Positions 42,355 to 53,000 of a stretch of 64,000 nucleotides of DNA are shown here, piece by piece. Each line of letters begins with the position of its first letter. Position 1 is the first letter of the stretch. Under the pieces are notes generated by a model. The model was not told the origin of the DNA, searched no databases, and worked only from the letters and a program-made list of their open reading frames with translations. This stretch comes from Endocalyx cinctus (lineage: Eukaryota > Ascomycota > Sordariomycetes > Amphisphaeriales > Apiosporaceae), in NCBI GenBank assembly GCA_001600455.1, contig BCKC01000002.1, forward strand, positions 5,607,682 to 5,671,681, written 5' to 3'. The translations under genes were made by a program, and so were the position numbers.

Positions 42355-45300
42355 TCAATATACCACTTTCCATACTTTCAACTTCTTCACTATCCTGTTC
42401 ACCCCTAGCTTCTTACGAGCACTCTCGAGTAGATCTAGTGATATATACCGGTGGGGAGAATCCTGATCATACAATTGACTTTCTACCATAACCACATGTT
42501 CCAGAATATCAATGGCCTTTTGAGCTTGACCGTTAGCAAGGTATGCCGCTGCGAGCCCGTGTTCTGATATTAATCGAGAATTATCTTTTTCGTTTAAGGT
42601 CATTTTTTGTATTTCGACAACGTGTTCGAATATTTCAATTGCTTCTTTAATTCGTCTATCGTTAAGATATGCATATGCGAGCCCGTGTTCTGATGTTAAT
42701 CGAGAATTATCTTTTTCGTTTAAGGTCATTTTTTGTATTTCGACAACGTGTTCGAATATTTCAATTGCTTCTTTAATTCGTCTATCGTTAAGGTATGCCC
42801 TTGCGAGCTCGTGTTCTGATGCTAATCGAAAATTATCTTTTTCGTTTAAAGTCATTTTTTGTATTTCGACAACGTGTTCGAATATTTTAATTGCTTCTTT
42901 AATTCGTCCATCGTCAAGGTATGCCGCTGCGAGCCCGTGTTCTGATGCTAATCGAGAGGGATCGTTTTCCAAAAGCTGTTTTTTTATCCAGCTTTCTCTC
43001 TCTTCCAGATATCTGATAGCTTCCTTGAAACGCCTATCTGCATATAAGCATTTCCCAACGGAATAACACAGATGATATCGCTCATCAATCCCGTGTGCCT
43101 CATTTCGGTCGAGCAGTTGAAATGCATGTGTAAAGTAGGCTTGCCATATTGGGCGGTTGTTAAAATCATTAGAGGGAAAGCTTGTACTTAGATGCTTGAC
43201 AGCACTGATTGTTATCTCTTTTGTACGTGCCTGTTCTTGAATCCAGATTTTTGTTGCTAAATGCACAAGGCTGTGCATGTCGTACATGTCATCGACTCCA
43301 CGACTTTCCAAGAAAGCGTATCCAGAAAGGGTGCCAAGGGCTTTTTCCATTACCGCTTCTGATTCTATCCTCGGTAGCAACGATCGTGGGATAGCCTTCG
43401 GCTCGATGCATGAGATAAATGAAAGCAGATCGGCTGCATCGGGATTGGTTATCCGTATCTGTTCAAATGTGACGAGCCACGTTGTGGCTACCGCACTTTG
43501 CGCTTCGTGATAATGAGTATTATCTAGGAACTTTTCGCTCATAAGGCGAACCAAGTTCTCCTCGGTACCTCGTAGAAGTTGCAGATATTTTTTGATTGGT
43601 GAAGAATCATGCTTGAGGCTTTGATTGAGATACGCGGCAGCTTGCGTGATTGCCAATGGTAAATACGATAGCTCGTCTAGAAGCTCCATCGTCAATGCCG
43701 TATCCTGAAGCCACTGTTTGCGAACGACCAAGTTCCTTAAGAGATATCCAGCCTCTTGTGCGCTCATTTTGTTTAATTCGATCTGATCACTACTTGCTAC
43801 CGACTGTGCAAGCTCTGATGACCGTGTCGTAAAAACAGTTAAACCGGTCTCGTTCCGGGGTAAATAGTCGAATAGGCTAGATGGCCCCTTCAAGACCTCC
43901 TCGTCGTCCGCGTTGTCGATTATCAGTAGCCATTTACCTTTCCCTTCCGAGCTGAGGTAGTTTCGCACTGTTATCTTAGGGTCCTCTTTCTTATTATCGA
44001 TGCGTATGCCGAGTTTATTTGCGATATCAAGATAGGCTTTCTCGAAACTCTCTAAAGCATATGCTGGCACCCAGAAAATGGAGTATTCAGGTTGATTTTG
44101 TTTTACCCAGTACGCAAATTGGAGTACGACTTGGGTTTTTCCCATACCACCAAGCCCAACAATAGCGAGCGTCCGGCAATCATGGAAGAGAAAGAGCTTT
44201 TGTTGAAGAACTTGCATGATTTCATCTCGTCCAGTGAACTTCATATTTGGTAGAAACGGAATCAAAAGAGTTCGTGCTGTATCGGGATGAATAAGTATTT
44301 AATTCCAATTTGGAGATGTCACGGTTATACTAACTATTAGTTGATCCAGAAGGTTCGAACTTGGTAGTCTGCTGAGTCTCACAACCATTAAGACTGTCCA
44401 CGAATCTCTGAATATCTCGTTCCTTCCCCTGTAAATAGTTGTGGGTATGCGCCGATATCTTGCTGGTCATTTGCCAGTCGGATAAAGTAATATCTTCCAA
44501 CCCACGATCGACATTAAGCCTGTAGTATCCCCCCCCATCACCGTATCGATCTTCAAGCTTGTTTGCCACCGCTGTTGAGGTAGATGCCATTCTTTTCAAG
44601 GCTTTCAGAATGGATACTCTCGAATTATCGATCTTGACCACGTCTCCAAGGCCAGTCCCAATACTCAAGATTTGCAACTGGTCGCGGTCGGGGAACTGCT
44701 TTTTGGCTTCCTCGATGAGGACTTCGCATGGGTTGTTATACCCAAATCCTGCATCGATAAACTCAATATTTTCTCGTCCAAGTTCTATCGACTTGAAGAA
44801 TGTTGTCGCAGCCGAGGTCGCACGAGCAACCTGCCAAATAGTGCAGTGCTCGAAGGTTGTGGATGAGTCGTAGGTTGTAAGGAGAGTAGGGCGCGCGTCG
44901 ATGTTTACTTTTGTAATTGCCAGAACAACACTGCAAGATGTTAATATAAAATACCGTAACCTAGAATTATCGCAGATAATGTGATAACGTACGTCTTCGT
45001 ACATGTTGTGTCGCGCAACCGTAGATCCTCATGCGGACAGGTGTCGACAGTGGGCTTGCCCTGGCCTCTCTGGGTTACACATTCGAGTTCCGTACAGTTA
45101 TCTCTAACAACCTTTTTAACGGCAGCCTCGAGCGCTTTGGCAGAGAAGGCACCTTTCGGCGAAGGAATGAATGGTAATTTCGGTTTTGGAGCAAATGCGG
45201 CCTCCCCAACGTCCTCGTACGCTCGTATACACTGATCGACCGTCATTCTTAGTCTCCCAAGCATAATCGCAATGATCCTGTCAAGGTTGTTAGCTCCAAA

Positions 45301-45565
45301 AGTGGAGGGAAAAAAAAAAAAAAAACTTGCCCTCCTGTACTTGTGCCACCGATCAAGTCGAAGTACTCGCATGGCTTAGGGACTCGGTCGAGATTTTTCG
45401 AATCGCGGATTTTTTCCATGATATTTTCTAGAATCAGGAGACTGGATTTCCCACGGATGCCACCACCATCTTGATCTGTTAGTCAGTACATAACATAGGA
45501 ACAGTGGGAGCCTTACCTATCGAAAGAATCCTGAGCGGTGAGGTCTGATTACTACGAGCGTCCAT
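42355..45565 (-). CDS. Patatin/NB-ARC/TPR NLR-like receptor
   Basis: Five exons in phase: 45565-45517, 45475-45331, 45277-44993, 44930-44335 and 44276-42355; 998 aa. Intron 1 is only 41 nt, and intron 2 uses a GC donor (GCAAGT). The patatin phospholipase domain (about 1-340) has the oxyanion DGGGIRG (19-25), nucleophile GTSTGG (Ser62) and the dyad FIDAGFGYNNP, so it looks active. NB-ARC follows with P-loop GLGGMGKT (399-406), Walker B WLLIIDNADD, the FTTRSSELA sensor, LPLAITQAA and an MHD-like MHSLVH. The C-terminus (about 700-970) is TPR with 42-residue units. By family these are fungal NLRs of the incompatibility or innate-immunity type, in which the repeats sense a ligand and the lipase attacks membranes. 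Confidence 0.93.
42561..42957 (-). repeat. Near-identical 126-bp TPR-coding repeats
   Basis: The word GTTCTGAT recurs at 42561, 42687, 42813 and 42939, exactly 126 bases apart. The intervening units differ at only a few positions; each encodes a 42-aa TPR (IKEAIEIFEHVVEIQKMTL). A more divergent unit lies downstream at about 42450-42560. Confidence 0.92.
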
Positions 45566-45830
45566 CGTGTCCCTGGCTATTTAGGATGTAGGATATATGT
45601 TAGACTTAGCGCTTGAACGAGCGCGGTAATGATGCTTAATAGCCTACATTGTAGGTCAAGAAATCGACGCTGTAGAACGAAGTTGGGTTCCTCGAAATTC
45701 TTATCATAAAATTATGTTGATTTAAGCGCTGACATGATGTGGCTGGCTGAAATCGCTGCGACAACAACCCCGCGCGGTCATGCAACCCTGCCTGCCTGGT
45801 TGCCCAATCAGCATTACATAGTAATATACA

Positions 45831-46050
45831 GGAGGTGAGCTTGCAGCCCACAGAAGGGCCTGAGTTTACAATTTTTACTGTAACTTAACTATAAGATAGG
45901 AAAACGACAGGGGTTTTAAGGATGGTTCCATAGAGGCGTGTAGAAGAACCTTCGTAAACTCAGGCATAGTATGCCTGACGGAACGTCGAGACGTTGATTA
46001 GCCAAGCAAAATACCGGAGGTGAGCGTGCTGGCTCACAGAAAGACCTGAG
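45831..46050. repeat. Imperfect direct and inverted repeats
   Basis: GGAGGTGAGC...CACAGAA.G.CCTGAG occurs at 45831-45864 and again at 46016-46050. Between them CCTGAGTTTAC (45859-45869) has a perfect 11-bp inverted partner GTAAACTCAGG (45954-45964). This may be a degraded small transposon. Confidence 0.65.
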
Positions 46051-46321
46051 CCTCAAGCTTATTTCAAGCTTACAAGTATGTGAAAAATGAAAAAAAAAAA
46101 AGTAAATAATAGACTTGCCGTATAATGAATGTAAGTAGTTTACGGTACAGCATATTGATTGGCTTGCGAGGGTCTATCGGGGCTGTGCTATTTGTCGATA
46201 AGGAGGAACTGGGGGCCAGCGGGTGGTTTTGAAAAGAAAATTATCATTAACTGTGCCGCGGGTTCAACCTGTCATTTTTATCGATTGAACCACCTGAGAG
46301 ACTCAGGCAGTTTAACCAATG

Positions 46322-46439
46322 GGGTAGTCGAGAGATACGCGGCAGTGCCAAAATAAGTTGCGCCGGCTTCTTCGAGGATGAGGCGGACAAACTCGCCGCG
46401 CCCTGGAGCACCGGCGTGTTAAATGAGCTGATACGGTGC
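46322..46439 (-). pseudogene. Glutathione S-transferase N-terminal relic
   Basis: On the minus strand a single frame reads APYQLI, then a TAA, then PGRGEFVRLILEEAGATY. That closely resembles the first helix of the thioredoxin-like fold of fungal GSTs, G-R-[GA]-E-F-V-R-L-x-L-E-E-A-G. I cannot follow the domain further in any frame, so it is a fragment with an in-frame stop. Confidence 0.55.
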
Positions 46440-47664
46440 AGTCATACTTCGTACGATAAACCGATGTCGACGTTTTCCAACCGGCAATGGACAGGTTTAG
46501 GCTTGGCGCTGAAATGTGTTTAGCGGAGGATTCAAATCGAATAACATTTTATTTCATCCCTGCAACGTGTCGGCAATGGTCGTCTGAAAATTCTGATTTG
46601 AGTCATCATGACGGAATGTGCAGGGCACCGGGATACGGTTGGTGTTGGTATTGTATGTTGCCAATCAATTGAATTTCGGGATGAGTGCCAGCTGTATTTC
46701 TCTCTTTGAGATGTTACGGGGAGAACGTAGTTTGGTGTACCATCTACTTAACTCGAACTTCGAGTGCTAATGATAGAAATAGCCATCATAGATGCGGGAG
46801 ATTCTATACCACTGGTTAAAGGCAAGCTCTCAGTAGGGATAATAACGCGCAAGAAATAAAACCTCATTAGGGCGACGAATATGGCGACGTAGATTTTAAA
46901 CAGGCTGGATTTCCCTGGTTTCTGTAATTTGATAGCGGTTTACTTACCTGTCCTGGTCACACGGAGCTTGTCTTCTATCTCATAAATTCGGCCGCCTTTG
47001 GTAGCAGAGGCTCAATTATTATGAGTAATAAGCACATGATACGTTTCATGGGTTCGATATTTGGATTGTCTCTCAGTCATATGCTGCCATTATAATCGTT
47101 ATGTTCCTTTAAAAGGACAAATTACTACATGATAAAATTAACGTGACCGGATGTGGATTGGTAGGCAGTAGGGTTGACCAAATCGGTCTTTCGGTTGGTT
47201 GGGTTTTCTCATCATCACATTTAGTATTCTCGAAATAGCTTGGAAAACTGAAGAAGTTTCGGGTTCAAAATATCAGTATTTCATCAACAGCAGGATTAAT
47301 CAATAAGTTGCCTTAGAGTCGCGAATTTCAAATATATCTTGAGTGATGAGTCGATTTCTATCCTGTGTTGCGAGTAAAATAGTACCTAATAATAATAATA
47401 ATTACCAGCAGTCATCTGAAAATTTACCTTGTGTTCTTGCTGATCTCACGCTAATGTCATCTCACTAATAGTGCTACGCGTTCCCCTAATCCACTGTGAG
47501 AGCCCGCTTATAACCCCTCAATCTTTGGCGCTAATTGCAGCTGATTGAGTGGATACTGGAAATGAGTATATCATAAATCTCTGCGCCGATGTCAGCAGCA
47601 ATCATGTAACTTCAATTATTACTTGCAAATTAGCATATTCACGAAATCAGCACTTCTACTAACA

Positions 47665-49375
47665 ATGGATCATTTCAAATCAGAAGCTTTCTCGTCCCAT
47701 GTGCGGGAATTGATGGACCAGAATCATGTCCCGGGTCTCGCGATTGCAGTAGTGCGGGATGATGAAACTGCTTCAATGGGGTATGGGCACGCTTCTGTGG
47801 AATCTTCGACGCCTTGTACCGGGAGCACCCTTTTCGACATTGCTTCGTCTGCCAAGTCATTGACTGCCGCAGCGGTCGGACTGTTAGTAGCAGATAATAA
47901 GTACCCTGAAATACAGTACGACGTCACTATGGCCAGTCTTCTGCCTGAGGATTTCGTCATGCCGAGTAGTGAATATACTCAAGGTGTTACCATCGATGAT
48001 GTTTTAAGCCATAGAACTGGCATGGCCAGGTATTTAGATATGCCCGATTTCTACATATATTTGACGATAATACTAAGTAACAGACGTTAGTCATGATTGC
48101 TCTTATATGAGCCCTCGCGCAGAACAACCAGACGACGCACGATCCATCACGAAGAATCTGCGTAACCTGACTGTTGCTGCCCCTTTGCGGTCAAGATTCT
48201 TGTATTGCAACATGATGTTTACTGTCGCCACCCATTTAGTCGAAGTAAAAACCCAGCAGCGCTTTTCACAGTTTCTCGAAGACCGCATTTTTCAGCCTCT
48301 CGGTATGGAGTCAACTAGTCTTCAGCCTACGAGTGCTCGAGAGAAAGGTCTTGGAGACCGTCTAGCTACAGGGTATCATTGGGACAAGGACTCCTCTGCG
48401 TATAGAGAAATACAGTCCCCGGACTGTCCCGAGGCCCAAGGTGCCGGTTCCATTATCTCGAGCGCGGACGATTTCATCCGATGGGTGAAATGCTTGATTC
48501 GTCGCGAGAAACCCGTCGATGAAAAAGTATACCAGGGGCTCATCCGGATGCGGAGTTTGGTAAATCCAGGCGGAAGGAGGTTAAGGCGCTTCACGTCCCC
48601 AGCCATATATGCTGCGGGGTTAGAGATATACTATTATCGTGGACATATGGTCGTGGGTCACGACGGTAACATACCCGGCTTCGGGAGTCGTTTTTTCTTC
48701 CTGCCAGACTCCAAGTTTGGAGCCGTCGTTATGGGTAATTCGGGTGGCGTGGGAACCGTCTCGAACGCCATCTGCCGACAACTTATCGACGCAGCGTTAG
48801 GGGTCCAAGAGGCAGAGGCCCGGCCCGAGAACAAATCTAAGAAGAACAAAGGGCCTACCGGTCCGGCTGTTCAGGGTGAAGTACCTATACGCCCAAAGAC
48901 GGAACAGGCGAGCCAAGAAAAAGATTCTGCCAAGGAAAATAAAAAGGGGGCAAAGAACGAGAAAAAAGCCAAACAGGAGCAGGCGAGACAGGCTGCGCCA
49001 GGTGGCGGAAATCAGCCGCCCAAAGCTAAGAAGCCACAGAAAGAGAAAAAAGCGCCGCCGCCACAAGAGATACCCCTCACGTCTTACGCTGGGAAATATC
49101 GACACCCCGGCTATCACTCGATGGTCGTTCAAATCCGAGACGACAAGCTCTTTATTGACGCTACGGATCGTTCGATGGGGTTCACTATGACTTTCGAGCA
49201 TGCCAGCGATCAGACGAAGTATATTGCCTATTTGTGTGACATGTTTGACGGTGGCGAGGATCCGGTCGATGCTGAGTTCGTAATAGAGGATGGTCGTGCG
49301 ATCAAAATGGGCTTGGACTTGGAGCCGGTGTTGAAAGAATTGATTTGGTTTGAATTTGACAGAGATTCGTCATAA
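47665..49375 (+). CDS. Serine beta-lactamase/PBP-like hydrolase with a Lys-rich insertion
   Basis: Two exons, 47665-48029 and 48091-49375, in phase; 549 aa. The class C beta-lactamase fold motifs are all present: S-x-x-K as SSAK (residues 61-64), Y-x-N as YCN (160-162), and HDG (312-314) in place of K-T-G. A linker of about 90 residues (362-450) is very rich in Lys, Glu and Gln (KNEKKAKQEQ, KKPQKEKKAPPP). It precedes a C-terminal beta-rich domain of lipocalin-like type (TSYAGKYRHPGY). Fungal relatives are esterases, amidases, LovD-like acyltransferases or D-stereospecific peptidases. There is no signal peptide, so it is cytosolic or peroxisomal. It converges on the NRPS with 630 bases between stops. 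Confidence 0.88.
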
Positions 49376-50006
49376 AATTGTTTGGATACATCTAGGATAC
49401 ACGGCAAGACAATTAATAAGGCTATGATGAAGAAATAACGACCTTCCTAGGTTAAATGTTTACATTAATAGAACTACTTATCATAGAAGAGATCATAAAA
49501 GGCATCACTAACGACGTAGATTTGGAGGTTTTTACTGGCACTGGCATTACTGTATTGCGATGAAGAAAGTACCTGAGAAAGTACCTACCTAGGGAATTTA
49601 GTACCTACTTATTTAGGGATCTAAACTGGCGAGTAAGCAGCTGTGTTCATCTATAAGTGGGTCACTCTACAGGTGATCTACAGTTACGTCGGTGCTATTA
49701 CAGTAACTGAGCAGCCTGAGTAAGTAAAACTCGATCTACTGTATTTTAAGAGGATGTCACAAAATTTTCTCCAGATAGTTTGATCAAAGCTGATTATTTC
49801 ATTTCACTTAAACTTGAGAAAAAAAAAAACAATTGAGGAATACTTTTTATAATTTGTCTATATGCTATTGAAAAAAAAAATGAAATACCAAGGAAAAACA
49901 AAGAAAATAATCCCATTCAATATCAAACTTGAATACCAAACGACCCTGTTTGTAACAAATGAGAGTACAAAAGAAATGAGATTACAAGATTTTATCCCAT
50001 GACCGT
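49376..50006. other. Intergenic between convergent genes
   Basis: 631 bases with TACCTACCTAGG words near 49586 and several A-runs (49819-49828, 49871-49879). It holds the 3' ends of the beta-lactamase-like and NRPS genes. Confidence 0.55.
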
Positions 50007-53000
50007 CTAAAAGTCCGGCGATAACGATCGAGGAGTTCCATCAGCAAACAAACCAAGCTGAAGTAGTAAAGTAGGGTTCTCCATAATGTCCTCAATGCTT
50101 AAGCTAAGTCCTAGTCGCTCCATATGAGCGGATAACAGCGACGCGCCAACCAGATCACCGCCGACGTCAAAGAATGACTGGCCATCTTCGACACGTGGGA
50201 TCATATCCAATCCGAGAGCTTGCGACCAGCATGCTCGAAGAGCCACCTTTATGTCCTCGGGGCAACATTGCGCTAGGGCCGCTTCCTCTGCCGTAGCTTC
50301 GGTGAGAAGTCCGTCGCAGCCGGGATAAGTAGCTCTAGGTAGCGAGGGCGAGAAAGAGCTAAGCTCCTTGGGGGAGGGTAGCGGCATGCCGACAGCCTGG
50401 TGGAACAAGACGATGGTTTCGCATAGCTTCGCGACCATTCGCTGAGCTTGCCGTTCGTTGATGACACCAGCCGCGAAGCTCAGCTCGATCTGCATGTTCG
50501 CACCGTTCGCCTTCGACGTGACGTGCACGTCGACATTGTCGACGTCGAGAAGGGAAGTTGCCTCTCCGTCGTGCATGCCGCGGCTGTGCATATCCTCTTC
50601 GTCATCCTCCTCGAAGTTGTGGTGATATACGACGGAGCCGGCGTAAGCCCAGGACGGCCACTCCGTGCACTCCCGAACGATCTCACGAGGTCCCATCTGC
50701 TCATATTCCATGCTGGCAAGGTGTTGAGCGTGAACGGCGGTCATGAGGTCACGAGCGGTCCATCCATCTTGGAAGGTGACACGGGCTGGTATGATGTTCA
50801 CGCAAGGACCGAAGACTTCCTCGTTACCGACCACGTTGCGACCGTGCGTCAGATTGCTGAAGACGACGTCGCCGCTGGCCGAAACGCGGGCGAGGAGGTA
50901 AGCCCACGCCGCCTTGAGCACGGTCGAGAAGGTGAAGTCGCAAGAAGGCAAGGAGGAGCGCGGTATCTCCCTCGCGACGCAGGAGCCCCGTCCGTGGCCC
51001 AGAGTAAGGCTCGTGCGCGGCTTCAGGGTCGTCATGGACGAACCCTTGAGCAAGTTGCTCCAGTACATCTTCGCGGCGTCCTTGTCGATGGTCGAGATCG
51101 CCCGCAGGTGCTGAGAGAAGCTGGCCGGCGATCTCTCTTCCGCCGGTGCGCGGTAGATCTGCTTGTCCTGGCAGTAGATGTCCTCGAAGGTTTTCCACAT
51201 CTTGAGAAGACTCATACCGTCGTGCTGAGCGTGAGACATGCGCACGACGATGCGGTACTCTTGCGTGAGAGTCTGGTGGATGATTGCGAAGCTCGTGAGG
51301 AGAGAACCGAAGCGGAATTCGTGCCCTTCGTCGTAGCGGCGGATGTTCTCGGTGCATTGATCCGCGCTGCTGTTTCTCGTGGTGAGGACGACGACGTCCA
51401 CTTTCGGCTCCTTCAAGACCACCTGAAGGAACTGGTTTTTGTGAGCGACGAATACGGTTCGAAGCATATCGAAGCGGGAAACGAGCTCGGTGAGGGCAGC
51501 ACGCATCTTGGGAATGTCTGGTGTACCCTTGCCGTCGAGAGTGTGGTATAGCATCATATCGTGTGAGGCGGTGTAGGTAAGAGATACCAGGCGGGCCTGG
51601 TGATCCGTAGTAGGAAGTACATCCTCGACGTCCTCCTTGTAGATACCGAGTTCAGGTAGTTCGGACCATATTTTCGACATGTCTGCACTAGGCGGGAGCA
51701 GGGAGAAGGGTTTGTACTCTTCAATCTCGGACACTTGCTCACCACCGAGTGTCTGTGAGACGGAGGCCATGTCTTTCAATTTAGGGTTCTTGAGGATGTC
51801 GGAAACAGACAGAGTGAGACCATGCTCCCTTGCGGAGCCGACCAATCGCATAGCCGTGATAGAGTCACCTCCTCTTCGGAAAAAGTTATCTTCTGTTCCG
51901 ATCTGCTCCGGCTCGACATCGAGGACTGAAGCCCACAGGGATTGAAGTTGTTGTTCCTTTCGAGTTGTCGGTTTGCATGATGAGGAGCTGGCTCCGAATT
52001 GATCGGTAGCAAGAGCCTGCCCCATCTCTCGGAGTCTTCGGCGGTCGGTTTTACCCGTGGCTCCAACCGGGAAGTTTTCCATTGGGATGAACATTGAAGG
52101 TATCATGTGTGGTGGTAAACGAGTGGCAAGTTTCTCTTCAATGCCGGTGGTAATATCGGTAGCGGCAGAGTTGACAGGCTCAATAAACGCCACCAACATC
52201 ATTGGCTCGCTCTGTTGGGGGATTGTAATTACTTCGACGATAACCTGTCGCACCTTGGATTCTAGAGATTCTTGCACGACGTGCTCGATTTCTCCTAGCT
52301 CCACTCGTTGACCATTAATCTTAATTTGTGTATCCTTACGGCCGACGAAAGTTAAGTTACCGTCCGCATCATTGTAGCGGACGAGATCACCGGTCCGATA
52401 TAATCTACCATGGCGCCCAGGGTGACCGTTAGCTCCCTTTACCAGCCAAGCTGGATCTTCAATAAACGATGCTGAGGTTTTGACGGCATCGCCAAGATAT
52501 CCGTTACCGACGAGGGGACCTTCTAACCATAGTTCGCCGACACTACCGACCGGTACTAATGACTGGCCGTCAATGTCGACTACCCAGGTGTTGAGGCCAA
52601 GGCCCTTGCCGATACTGCTCTTGGATCTTCCATGGGGGTCGACCGTCGTGATTGTTGCCGTGGGGGTGCATTCACTTGGACCGTAGGGGTTCTTGACAGT
52701 CACCAGAGTGGCCCATTCTTGTGCTGCATCCGGTACTTTCTCGCCACCAAGAACCAGGGTCTGGATTCGTTGAAGTGTTTCTTTCGGAAGCAAACGAGCG
52801 ACCGACGGGGTGACATCAACGTGAGTGCACTGCAATTGTTCGATAGAGCCGACTAAGTTGTTTACACGATCTTGATCCGATGGTATACACAAGCATGCAC
52901 CGATGGTGAGAGTATGTAGGAAGTTCGACCAGCTCACATCGAAAGCATAAGAGGCGAAATCATACACTCTTGAGGTCTCCATAAAACCGTGGGCGCTCTG

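Larger units (their letters stand above)
45566..47664. other. Long intergenic stretch with a GST relic and small repeats
   Basis: 2.1 kb between the divergent NLR and beta-lactamase-like genes. It contains the repeat pair at 45831-46050, a GST fragment at 46322-46439 and AATAAT runs near 47390. No intact gene is seen. Confidence 0.55.

Noticed and set aside
50448..51551. A 367-codon open frame on the plus strand inside the NRPS
   Set aside because: It lies antisense to the C4/T3 coding region, has no recognisable domain, and arises from codon bias of the real gene.
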